Assembly: GCA_903907555.1 (NCBI GenBank)
Contig: CAIVOO010000079.1
Coordinates: 1 to 7,349 of the forward strand
Source of the DNA: an uncultured archaeon
GTDB taxonomy: Archaea > Nanobdellota > Nanobdellia > Woesearchaeales > CAIVOO01
Direction: 5' to 3'
Length of the DNA: 7,349 nt
Position 1 is the first letter of the stretch, and each line of letters opens with the position of its first letter. The notes under the pieces were generated by a model, which saw nothing but the letters and a program-made list of their open reading frames with translations, did no database searches and was not told the origin of the DNA. The position numbers and the translations under genes were made by a program. Of this stretch, positions 1 through 5,366 are shown piece after piece.

Positions 1-116
1 GCAAGCGCCATCTGAACTAGATTGGTTGTGTTATTAGAAAACCCTTCATATTTTCCAACTTTTCTGTTAGGTTCGACAGCCATACACTATAATATAGGTT
101 GTACTGTTATATATAG
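1..116. other. left-edge gap, nothing identified
   Basis: This is AT-rich sequence between the window edge and the stop codon of the ThiI-like gene. All three plus-strand frames entering from the left close within 37 bases. The longest is an 11-codon tail ending at 35-37 (QAPSELDWLCY), which could be the end of a convergent gene, but it is too short to judge. On the minus strand an ATG at 9-11 (MAL...) could begin a gene running out of the window; it too cannot be tested. I found no tRNA arms here. Confidence 0.4.
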
Positions 117-728
117 TTACATATATACAATGGAATCTTTTACGGATTTTTCGACGATTGCATCAGAATCTATCTTTTTCTCTTCCATCTCGATAACTTC
201 GACTTTTGTCCTTGTTGCCGGATGCTTCGGTCCTAGTATCGAGCATAGCTCAGGCCCGCAGGATGTTTCATAAGTTCCTATTTTTTTCGCTAAATCTAGT
301 ATCTCCTGCTTGTCTTCTGTAAGCAACGGCCTTAGTATTGTCATCTTTGTTGCCTTGCTTATCACATTGATATTCTCCAAAGTCTGGCTTCCAACCTGCC
401 CGAGATTGTCGCCTGTGATTATGAAATCGCATTTCTCCTGCTCTGCAATCTTTTCAGCAATCCTGAGCATGAGCCTTTTTGTCAGGACATAATAGAACCT
501 GTGCTCGCATTTCTTGACGATTTCTGCATGGGCTTCGCCCTGCGGGACTATGTATAATTTCTTGCAGCCAATCATCTTTGCAAGCTTCTTCGGCTTTTCC
601 TCGTCAGATTCCTTTGTGAAAGGCCTCAAGGAAATGTTCACTGCAATCAACTCCATGCCTTTCTTTTTCATAAGCCAGCCTGCTACAGGGCTGTCGAATC
701 CGCCTGACAACAATAATACGCCTTTCAT
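117..728 (-). CDS. thiI: ThiI-type PP-loop tRNA sulfurtransferase, THUMP-less
   Basis: The product is a 203-residue PP-loop (AANH) ATPase domain of the ThiI family, which adenylates uridine 8 of tRNA for 4-thiouridine formation and in some organisms passes sulfur to thiazole synthesis. Visible signatures are the PP-loop SGGFDSPVA (residues 8-16), GDNLGQVGSQTLENI (106-120) and RPLLTEDKQEI (133-143). Near the C-terminus C157 and C162 precede a PKHPAT segment, where family members carry the catalytic cysteine. Full-length ThiI has an N-terminal ferredoxin-like plus THUMP tRNA-binding region before the PP-loop. Here the PP-loop begins at residue 8 and an in-frame stop lies 27 bases upstream of the ATG, so that region is absent from this gene. 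There is no rhodanese domain. The start is supported by a TATA box centred about 26 bases upstream, implying a leaderless mRNA. The family call is firm; whether U8 is the substrate is inference. Confidence 0.9.
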   Translation of the reverse strand: MKGVLLLSGGFDSPVAGWLMKKKGMELIAVNISLRPFTKESDEEKPKKLAKMIGCKKLYIVPQGEAHAEIVKKCEHRFYYVLTKRLMLRIAEKIAEQEKCDFIITGDNLGQVGSQTLENINVISKATKMTILRPLLTEDKQEILDLAKKIGTYETSCGPELCSILGPKHPATRTKVEVIEMEEKKIDSDAIVEKSVKDSIVYM

Positions 729-750
729 ATGTGCTTTGCAAGTCTGGATG

Positions 751-758
751 TTTTAAAA
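751..758 (-). promoter_or_regulatory. TATA box of the ThiI-like gene
   Basis: TTTTAAAA (self-complementary) is centred 26.5 bases upstream of the ATG at 728, the usual archaeal TATA-to-start distance. It predicts a transcript beginning at or very near the A of the start codon. No Shine-Dalgarno sequence precedes the gene, which agrees with leaderless translation. Confidence 0.65.
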
Positions 759-826
759 TCCTGCTGTTTTTCTAGACGAGAAAACTCAATAATTTACTTA
801 CTGAATGGTAGTAAAGTAGAGAAACA

Positions 827-834
827 TTTATAAA
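827..834 (+). promoter_or_regulatory. TATA box of the 861-1388 gene
   Basis: TTTATAAA is centred about 30 bases before the ATG at 861. The in-frame ATG at 834 overlaps the last base of this box and would not be in a transcript started from it. This is the main reason for preferring the 861 start. Initiation at or just before 861 gives a leaderless or nearly leaderless message. Confidence 0.65.
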
Positions 835-860
835 TGCCTATTTATTACCTATATATCCTT

Positions 861-1388
861 ATGGGCAATAACATCGTCGACACAATAAGGAAACACGAAC
901 CTGAATTTGCAAGACAAAGCTATGAATCAGCTCATTCTCTTAACACTTCTGATAGGCCTTTGGCAGAAAAGCTTGGGCAGAAATACGGCGCTTCTGAAGA
1001 TGATATTGCAGAAGAGTACAAGCTGATAGCGGAACATTCCAGGTCAGTAATTTCTCTTGGGGACAGCTGCATTTGCAAGAAGGCATGGTACAAGGCGATG
1101 AAAGAGCACTTGATTGTTACAGACTCGTGCCTTGATGTCTGGATTCTAAGAAACGTTTATGGGAATGGTTATGTTGAAACATATTTCAAAAGATCCTCGT
1201 CGGAAAGAATAAGCCAGGAAGTGGAAAAGATTTTTGAAGCGAGAAAATCACATTTTACAGGCTCAAAAGTTTTTGAAGCAAGGCAGGATTCTTACACAGC
1301 AGTGCTTGAGCTTGGCGAAATGCTGAAAATTTCCAAGCATGACACAGATTTTTTCGAAAGAATGAAAGACAAAAGCCTCGTGCCATAA
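861..1388 (+). CDS. unrecognised 175-residue protein
   Basis: I do not recognise this protein. It is soluble with no signal peptide or membrane segment, rich in charged residues and probably mostly helical (for example the ISQEVEKIFEARK stretch). Three cysteines sit in the middle (GDSCICKK, then TDSC about 27 residues on), which might bind a metal, but no standard zinc-ribbon spacing is present. The open frame continues up to an ATG at 834 (nine extra residues, MPIYYLYIL), but that ATG lies in the TATA box, so I start at 861. It is divergent from the ThiI-like gene with about 130 bp between them and upstream of tuf on the same strand, in the place where many archaea have fusA or other translation genes. 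Codon use looks like that of its neighbours. That it is a real gene is likely; its function is unknown. Confidence 0.75.
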   Translation: MGNNIVDTIRKHEPEFARQSYESAHSLNTSDRPLAEKLGQKYGASEDDIAEEYKLIAEHSRSVISLGDSCICKKAWYKAMKEHLIVTDSCLDVWILRNVYGNGYVETYFKRSSSERISQEVEKIFEARKSHFTGSKVFEARQDSYTAVLELGEMLKISKHDTDFFERMKDKSLVP

Positions 1389-1399
1389 TTACCAAAACC

Positions 1400-1408
1400 T
1401 TTTTAAAG
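1400..1408 (+). promoter_or_regulatory. distal TATA-like box upstream of tuf
   Basis: TTTTTAAAG lies 12 bases after the preceding stop codon. Initiation about 26 bases downstream, near 1430, would give tuf a leader of about 108 bases containing the inverted repeat at 1442-1480, or a separate small RNA. It is weaker evidence than the proximal box because nothing fixes the start. Confidence 0.4.
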
Positions 1409-1441
1409 GGGTGCTATTTCTTTTGAGCTAAGAAAGAGGGA

Positions 1442-1480
1442 ACTAGACCTTCAGTCATCATATTGGGGGCTTGGGCTAGT
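1442..1480 (+). other. inverted repeat in the tuf leader
   Basis: ACTAGACC (1442-1449) can pair with GGGCTAGT (1473-1480) with one A-G mismatch, leaving a 23-base loop. A second small stem upstream pairs TTTCTT (1417-1422) with AAGAAA (1430-1435). Both lie between the two TATA-like boxes, so only a transcript from the distal box would contain the larger stem. I recognise no known riboswitch or leader family. Confidence 0.35.
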
Positions 1481-1485
1481 AAAGC

Positions 1486-1493
1486 TTAAAAAT
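1486..1493 (+). promoter_or_regulatory. proximal TATA box of tuf
   Basis: TTAAAAAT is centred about 26 bases before 1516, which predicts a 22-base leader carrying the strong Shine-Dalgarno at 1522-1530. A purine-rich, G-poor box next to GC-richer flanks fits an archaeal core promoter for a highly expressed gene. Confidence 0.55.
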
Positions 1494-1521
1494 AGGCGGC
1501 TATCCCTTTCATAACTATAAC

Positions 1522-1530
1522 AAGGAGGAG
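1522..1530 (+). promoter_or_regulatory. Shine-Dalgarno of tuf
   Basis: AAGGAGGAG ends 7 bases before the ATG at 1538. It is one of only two strong Shine-Dalgarno sequences in the window (the other is at mscL), contrasting with the leaderless genes around it. Confidence 0.85.
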
Positions 1531-1537
1531 TGTAAAT

Positions 1538-2830
1538 ATGGCAAGAACAAAAGAACACATCAATTTGGTTTTTGTAGGTCACGTCGATCACGGTAAGTCA
1601 ACCTCTGTAGGAAGGTTAATGTACGACAGCGGTAATGTCGACGAGCAGGCCATGAGGAAGTTGAAGGACAAGGCAAAGGAGCTTGGAAAAGCAGGTTTCG
1701 AATTTGCATTCGTCATGGACAACCTCAAGGAAGAGCAGGAGAGAGGAGTCACAATCGACCTTGCGCACAAGAAGTTCGAGACAGACAAGTATTACTTCAC
1801 AATTATTGACGCGCCTGGGCACAGGGACTTCATCAAGAACATGATTACAGGAGCATCTCAGGCAGATGCCGCAGTTCTCGTAGTCTCAGGAAATCCAGGA
1901 GACGGCGTACAGGCCCAGACAAAGGAGCATGTATTCTTATCAAAGACACTCGGAGTCAACCAGCTTATCGTCTTAGTAAATAAGATGGATATGGCAAAGT
2001 ATGCACAGGCAAGATTCGAGGAAGTCAAGAAAGAAGTAAGCGCATTAATCAAGACAGTCGGCTACAAGCCAGAAGAAGTCCAGTTTGTCCCGGCAGCTGC
2101 ATTCTTGGGTGAAAATATCGTCAAGAAGCAAACACAAATGCCGTGGTACACAGGGCCAACACTGCTTGAAGCGATTAACAATCTGAAAGTTCCTGATAAA
2201 CCAACAAAGCTTCCATTGAGGCTGCCTATCCAGGACGTATACCAGATATCAGGTATAGGAACAGTTCCTGTAGGAAAAGTTGAAACAGGAACCATGAAAG
2301 TTGGAGACAAGGTAATAATTGTTCCAGCAAGGGATGGAAAAGGCGTGATTGGAGAAGTCAAATCAATTGAAATGCATCATGAATCCATGACAGAAGCATT
2401 GCCTGGCGACAACATAGGATTTGTCATCAGGGGCGTGGAAAAGAAGATGATTGCAAGAGGAGATGTCCTTGGAAGAGTTGACAATGCGCCAACAGTTGCT
2501 ACAGAGTTCACAGCACAGGTTGTTGTATTGAACCACCCGACTGTCATCACAGCAGGATATACTCCAGTATTCCACCTGCACACAGCGCAGGTAGCCTGCC
2601 AGATAGTTGAGATAGAGAAGAAGCTCAACCCAGCGACAGGAGAAGTACTGCAGCTGAAGCCAGATTTCATCAAGAACGGGGACGCAGCAATATGCAAGAT
2701 AAAGCCGCTCCAGCCATTATGCATCGAGAAGCAGAAAGAGATACCGCAGATGGCAAGATTCGCAATCAGGGATTCAGGCGCAACAGTCGCCGTAGGAATC
2801 TGCATAGAATTGGTGAAAAAACAAATGTAA
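1538..2830 (+). CDS. tuf: translation elongation factor EF-1alpha (aEF1A)
   Basis: This GTPase delivers aminoacyl-tRNA to the ribosomal A site. It is full length at 430 residues, of archaeal/eukaryotic type rather than bacterial EF-Tu. The G domain shows G1 GHVDHGKS (14-21), the switch I threonine in ERGVTID (T72), G3 DAPGHRD (91-97) and G4 NKMD (148-151). The G5 region reads VPAAAFLGEN (184-193), where family members typically have a serine in a P-[VI]-S-[AG]-[WF] motif; here it is alanine (A187). The two beta-barrel domains follow, ending in the typical ARFAIRDSGATVAVG stretch. The start is fixed by a strong Shine-Dalgarno 7 bases upstream. It is followed by rpsJ, the conserved archaeal order, but the usual upstream str-operon genes (rpsL, rpsG, fusA) are not here. 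AAG-rich codon use fits high expression. Confidence 0.98.
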   Translation: MARTKEHINLVFVGHVDHGKSTSVGRLMYDSGNVDEQAMRKLKDKAKELGKAGFEFAFVMDNLKEEQERGVTIDLAHKKFETDKYYFTIIDAPGHRDFIKNMITGASQADAAVLVVSGNPGDGVQAQTKEHVFLSKTLGVNQLIVLVNKMDMAKYAQARFEEVKKEVSALIKTVGYKPEEVQFVPAAAFLGENIVKKQTQMPWYTGPTLLEAINNLKVPDKPTKLPLRLPIQDVYQISGIGTVPVGKVETGTMKVGDKVIIVPARDGKGVIGEVKSIEMHHESMTEALPGDNIGFVIRGVEKKMIARGDVLGRVDNAPTVATEFTAQVVVLNHPTVITAGYTPVFHLHTAQVACQIVEIEKKLNPATGEVLQLKPDFIKNGDAAICKIKPLQPLCIEKQKEIPQMARFAIRDSGATVAVGICIELVKKQM

Positions 2831-2844
2831 TTTTTTTATTTTTT
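2831..2844 (+). terminator. T-tract after tuf
   Basis: Thirteen of the 14 bases directly after the tuf stop codon are T, broken by one A. Archaeal RNA polymerase terminates at such T-tracts without needing a hairpin. Partial termination here would lower rpsJ expression relative to tuf, or rpsJ may have its own start in the AT-rich palindrome that follows. Confidence 0.6.
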
Positions 2845-2867
2845 CATAATGAATTAAATTCATTATG
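2845..2867 (+). repeat. perfect palindrome between tuf and rpsJ
   Basis: The arm CATAATGAAT (2845-2854) is exactly complementary to ATTCATTATG (2858-2867) around the spacer TAA, so the 23 bases form a perfect odd palindrome. As RNA it is a 10-bp stem with a 3-base loop whose last base pair includes the first G of the rpsJ Shine-Dalgarno. As DNA it could be an operator. The hairpin comes after the T-tract, the reverse of a bacterial intrinsic terminator. Confidence 0.75.
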
Positions 2868-2870
2868 GTG
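2867..2870 (+). promoter_or_regulatory. short Shine-Dalgarno of rpsJ
   Basis: GGTG is complementary to CACC in the archaeal 16S 3' end and lies 8 bases before the ATG at 2879. Its first G is the closing base of the upstream hairpin, so folding could partly hide it. Confidence 0.5.
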
Positions 2871-2878
2871 TTTACACA

Positions 2879-3190
2879 ATGCCAAAAGCAAGAATAAAAC
2901 TAGCGAGCAACGACATTTCGAAAATAAACGAGGTGTGCGATTACATTAAAGACATTGCTCAGAAGACAGGTGTAAGCATGAGAGGACCTATTCCTCTCCC
3001 GACTAAAGTTCTAAAATTAACCACTCGAAAAGGCCCTTGCGGCAACGGCACAGCAACCTGGCAGAGATTCGAGATGAGATTGCACAAGCGATTGATTGAT
3101 TTAGGATTAGATGAGCGTGCATTAAGACTAGTCATGAAAGTCCAGATTCCAGAAGGGCTCAACATCGAAATCGAGATGGTTGAGGATTAA
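2879..3190 (+). CDS. rpsJ: ribosomal protein S10 (uS10), archaeal
   Basis: This small-subunit head protein has 103 residues, the usual archaeal length of about 102. Recognisable stretches are the N-terminal strand ARIKLASND, the loop RKGPCGNGTATWQRFEMRLHKR (about 50-71) that reaches into the ribosome, and the C-terminal strand PEGLNIEIEMVED. It follows tuf on the same strand after 48 bp holding a T-tract and a palindrome, and carries a weak Shine-Dalgarno. Its TAA overlaps the stop codon of the convergent HAD gene by sharing a TTAA, so there is no intergenic terminator; a short T5 run lies at 3204-3208 inside the HAD gene. Confidence 0.97.
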   Translation: MPKARIKLASNDISKINEVCDYIKDIAQKTGVSMRGPIPLPTKVLKLTTRKGPCGNGTATWQRFEMRLHKRLIDLGLDERALRLVMKVQIPEGLNIEIEMVED

Positions 3191-3810
3191 ATATACTTCA
3201 ATATTTTTCTCAAATCATTTCCTTCAACAACATGCGTAGCTGCTTTCTTTAGCTCTTCAGAATCAGAGTTGAATGCTATTGATTTTCCCACGTGCCTGAA
3301 TGCCTCAATATCTGTGATAGAATCGCCTATGAATATTATCTCTTTCGGGCTGATGTTCAAGTCTTTGCATAAATTGTTTATTGCCTCAACTTTCTTGTGA
3401 GTGCCTGCCCCAATCGGCCATACAAATTCTCCGGAAATCTTTCTATCTTTTATGACTAGCTCATTGGCAATCACATATTTAACCCCTAAATCTTTCTCAG
3501 CTCTTCTAGCTAAGTCAATGCTTCCTGAACTTATTATTGCAGTCTGAAAATCTTTCAGTTTTGAAAACGTTTCCTTCACGCCTTTAAGGTATTTTACGCT
3601 GTTGACCAAGTCAAAATAAGCTTTCGCATCCTTTCCTTTCCAAAGCTTGACAACAACCTCCTCAACTAATTTGTTGTAATCTGTTAGCCTGTACTTCTTT
3701 GTAAGCTCAACACCTTTCTCATAGGTGCCAAGTGCTTTGTGAAGGTCCATCCAGAAGTTCTCCGGCTCGAATATCACGCCATCCATGTCGAAGCAGATTA
3801 GTTTGAACAT
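3187..3810 (-). CDS. HAD-superfamily phosphatase (SerB-like)
   Basis: The product is a 207-residue haloacid-dehalogenase-fold hydrolase. Motif I is FDMDGV (D8 nucleophile, D10), motif II is ISSGS (S94/S95), the motif III lysine is in GTHKK (139-140), and motif IV is GDSITD (D163, D167). These place it among Mg2+-dependent phosphomonoesterases that form an aspartyl-phosphate. The helical insert between motifs I and II (about 14-85) is a C1-type cap, as in phosphoserine phosphatase. The substrate cannot be read from the sequence; phosphoserine is possible, and a nucleotide would fit the upstream deaminase-like gene, which ends 26 bp before this start. The gene has its own TATA box at the leaderless distance, so it can be transcribed alone. 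No Shine-Dalgarno precedes it. Its 3' end overlaps rpsJ tail to tail. Confidence 0.9.
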   Translation of the reverse strand: MFKLICFDMDGVIFEPENFWMDLHKALGTYEKGVELTKKYRLTDYNKLVEEVVVKLWKGKDAKAYFDLVNSVKYLKGVKETFSKLKDFQTAIISSGSIDLARRAEKDLGVKYVIANELVIKDRKISGEFVWPIGAGTHKKVEAINNLCKDLNISPKEIIFIGDSITDIEAFRHVGKSIAFNSDSEELKKAATHVVEGNDLRKILKYI

Positions 3811-3832
3811 AGAAAAATGAAGCTATTCAATC

Positions 3833-3840
3833 TTTATTAA
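3833..3840 (-). promoter_or_regulatory. TATA box of the HAD gene, inside the upstream stop codon
   Basis: Reading the minus strand, TTAATAAA is centred 26.5 bases before the ATG at 3810. It includes the TAA stop of the deaminase-like gene (3837-3839). With no Shine-Dalgarno between the genes, independent leaderless transcription is more likely than coupled translation. Confidence 0.6.
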
Positions 3841-4931
3841 CTCTTCGCTCCATCGCCTGTAGAATTCTGATAATGGCTTTTCAGGGCAGAAGAGCCGTAA
3901 GGCCTTTTGACAGGTCTTGTGTATCTGTATATCAAGCCTAATGCAATGGCATCACCATTTGCCAGATTCGCTGGGAACTTTCTTCTCAGAGGATGGGCTG
4001 TCACATTTCCGTTATAGCCTGGGTCTACCCAGCCTGCATTTACTACACATCCTTCGACGAAAGCCATTGACGGGTCTGGAGTTAAGAATCCTGGATTTTG
4101 TGCGTAAGGTATTTTATGCAGAAGCTGTATCCCGATGTCTGCCGGAAGATTCAATCTTGGTGCAAGCTGTGCGATGACCGCTTCTCCTGGCAAGATTGAA
4201 ACTTTCTTGCTTGTATCATATCTTTGATACAATTCATCGTCATGATATTTTTTATTTGTATCAATAACACCTATGTCTTTCTTGAATTTCAGTAAATGCT
4301 CTCCGAGGTTGAAGACTAAATATGGCCCATAAGTCTTTATTTCGCCGAGTTTCTTGGCGATTGAGTCGACTTCATCCAAATCCGTGACCACATATCCATC
4401 GGTTGGAACTTTATAGCTTCGCGGATGAAAGAAAAGCTGAACAAATTTATCATTGCTGTACAATCTTATTGTATTAGGGTTGAAATTCCAGAGTCTGACA
4501 TAAGAGCCTTCTACACTGCTTTCAACAAGCCTTGATGCAAGAGAAAGCCCCATCCTCCCCCTGCTGCTCCTCAAATCTACAGTCGTGAAATACTTGTTAT
4601 GGTCATATGATATTGATTCATGAAAAAATATCTCAACAAATGAAGCTGTCGGAATGTCAACATGATTGCCTTCAGCATCTTCAGTCACTTTTGCGAATCC
4701 GTCCGTAGGTTCAGCATCAAATTTGGCCTGCTGATTAAAATGCTGCGCTGTCAGCTTCATTGCTTCATGGTCGTATAGTTTAACTCTCCCTATTCTAATG
4801 TCGAGGCTTGCAGGCTGTATCTGGTCAGCATCGAGTTTTCCATCTACCTTTATTGAGCCGTTTTTCAGGGCTTCTTCTATCCCATTGTCATTCAACAGCA
4901 AAAGCTTCGGAACCAGAGTTGATATCCTCAT
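3837..4931 (-). CDS. long tandem-domain dCTP deaminase-like protein
   Basis: The product has 364 residues, against about 190-205 for classical Dcd (dCTP to dUTP plus ammonia). It looks like two dUTPase/Dcd beta-folds in tandem. The first half has DQIQPASLDIRIG (36-48) and the nucleotide-binding SSRGR (122-126). The second has ILPGE (246-250), AGWVDPGYNGN (299-309) and a C-terminal tail RPYGSSALKSHYQ (343-355), closely like the Dcd tail that closes over the substrate. From memory, a bacterial family of this length is annotated 2'-deoxycytidine 5'-triphosphate deaminase (Pfam DCD, PF06559) and shares the DxDQIQPASLD start; this is my best match. By eye the Dcd catalytic glutamate aligns with N149 in the first half and H313 in the second, and the second half lacks an SSR motif. 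Activity may therefore need both halves, or be altered. The start is supported by a TATA box 27 bases upstream. The HAD phosphatase follows 26 bp downstream. Confidence 0.8.
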   Translation of the reverse strand: MRISTLVPKLLLLNDNGIEEALKNGSIKVDGKLDADQIQPASLDIRIGRVKLYDHEAMKLTAQHFNQQAKFDAEPTDGFAKVTEDAEGNHVDIPTASFVEIFFHESISYDHNKYFTTVDLRSSRGRMGLSLASRLVESSVEGSYVRLWNFNPNTIRLYSNDKFVQLFFHPRSYKVPTDGYVVTDLDEVDSIAKKLGEIKTYGPYLVFNLGEHLLKFKKDIGVIDTNKKYHDDELYQRYDTSKKVSILPGEAVIAQLAPRLNLPADIGIQLLHKIPYAQNPGFLTPDPSMAFVEGCVVNAGWVDPGYNGNVTAHPLRRKFPANLANGDAIALGLIYRYTRPVKRPYGSSALKSHYQNSTGDGAKS

Positions 4932-4954
4932 CTTTCTCGAGAGAAAATGTTGGC

Positions 4955-4962
4955 ATTATAAG
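4955..4962 (-). promoter_or_regulatory. TATA box of the deaminase-like gene
   Basis: Reading the minus strand, CTTATAAT is centred 27.5 bases before the ATG at 4931. No Shine-Dalgarno is present, so a leaderless transcript is expected. It is divergent from the mscL promoter about 42 bp away. Confidence 0.65.
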
Positions 4963-4996
4963 TGTTGCTATATTTTCTTGATTAATAATAAAAACC

Positions 4997-5004
4997 TTTT
5001 TAAA
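4997..5004 (+). promoter_or_regulatory. TATA box of mscL
   Basis: TTTTTAAA is preceded by AAAACC, resembling the purine-rich BRE position. Initiation about 26 bases on (near 5027) would leave a leader of about 12 bases that just contains the Shine-Dalgarno at 5027-5034. Confidence 0.6.
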
Positions 5005-5026
5005 CACCTGCATTAGTTAATATTTC

Positions 5027-5034
5027 AGGAGGTG
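5027..5034 (+). promoter_or_regulatory. Shine-Dalgarno of mscL
   Basis: AGGAGGTG is an eight-base match to the archaeal anti-Shine-Dalgarno and ends 4 bases before the ATG at 5039. It fixes the mscL start. Confidence 0.85.
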
Positions 5035-5038
5035 TTTT

Positions 5039-5344
5039 ATGAAGATAATAGCTGAATTCAAGGATTTCTTGAAGGAATACAAGGTAGTAGGATTGGCTGT
5101 AGCCTTCATCATGGGTGTGGCGGTCACAGCATTGGTAAAATCGCTTGTCAGCAACATAATCATGCCAATCATCACACCGTTCATTCCGGGCGGTGCGTGG
5201 CAGGAAGCGACAGTAGCTCTTGGGCCGATTGTCATGAAGCTTGGCGCTTTCGCAGGAGAACTGTTGAACTTCATCATAATTGCATTTGTCGTGTTTATGA
5301 TTGCGAAGTTTGTGTTCAAGGAAGAGAAGGTTACTAAGAAGTAA
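5039..5344 (+). CDS. mscL: large-conductance mechanosensitive channel MscL
   Basis: This 101-residue inner-membrane channel opens under high membrane tension to release solutes during osmotic downshock. The N-terminal amphipathic helix (KIIAEFKDFLKEY) leads into the pore helix TM1 (about 16-45, VVGLAVAFIMGVAVTALVKS), with the typical NIIMPIITPFI turn after it. A short external loop (about 50-65) is followed by TM2 (about 70-93, GELLNFIIIAFVVFMIAKFVF) and a charged tail EEKVTKK. It is shorter than E. coli MscL (136 residues), lacking most of the periplasmic loop and the C-terminal helical bundle. The family match rests on the EF..F...GN/YVV.LAV...G.A....V.SLV..IIMP pattern. It has its own promoter and a strong Shine-Dalgarno, and is divergent from the deaminase-like gene. 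Confidence 0.92.
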   Translation: MKIIAEFKDFLKEYKVVGLAVAFIMGVAVTALVKSLVSNIIMPIITPFIPGGAWQEATVALGPIVMKLGAFAGELLNFIIIAFVVFMIAKFVFKEEKVTKK

Positions 5345-5363
5345 TTTTCTATTTTATTTTTTT
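5345..5363 (+). terminator. T-rich tract after mscL
   Basis: Sixteen of 19 bases are T, ending in a T7 run (5357-5363). It probably terminates some mscL transcripts. It also occupies the space where a promoter or Shine-Dalgarno for the methyltransferase would be expected; neither is clear, so that gene is probably reached by read-through. Confidence 0.55.
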
Positions 5364-5366
5364 ACT

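Noticed and set aside
22..273. Plus-strand open frame of 83 codons
   Set aside because: It is mostly antisense to the ThiI-like gene, of hydrophobic low-complexity composition, with no promoter or ribosome-binding site and no family resemblance.
1451..1466. Minus-strand ATGATGA next to CTGA, suggesting a C/D box RNA
   Set aside because: The two boxes are adjacent with no room for a guide segment and no second pair of boxes nearby; probably chance.
1588..2805. Several antisense open frames within tuf
   Set aside because: They are frame shadows of a highly expressed, codon-biased gene with no independent signals.
5301..5366. 22-codon N-terminal extension of the methyltransferase
   Set aside because: It overlaps the end of mscL in another frame and is encoded partly by the T-rich tract; the resulting residues are not like the family, which starts near 5367.
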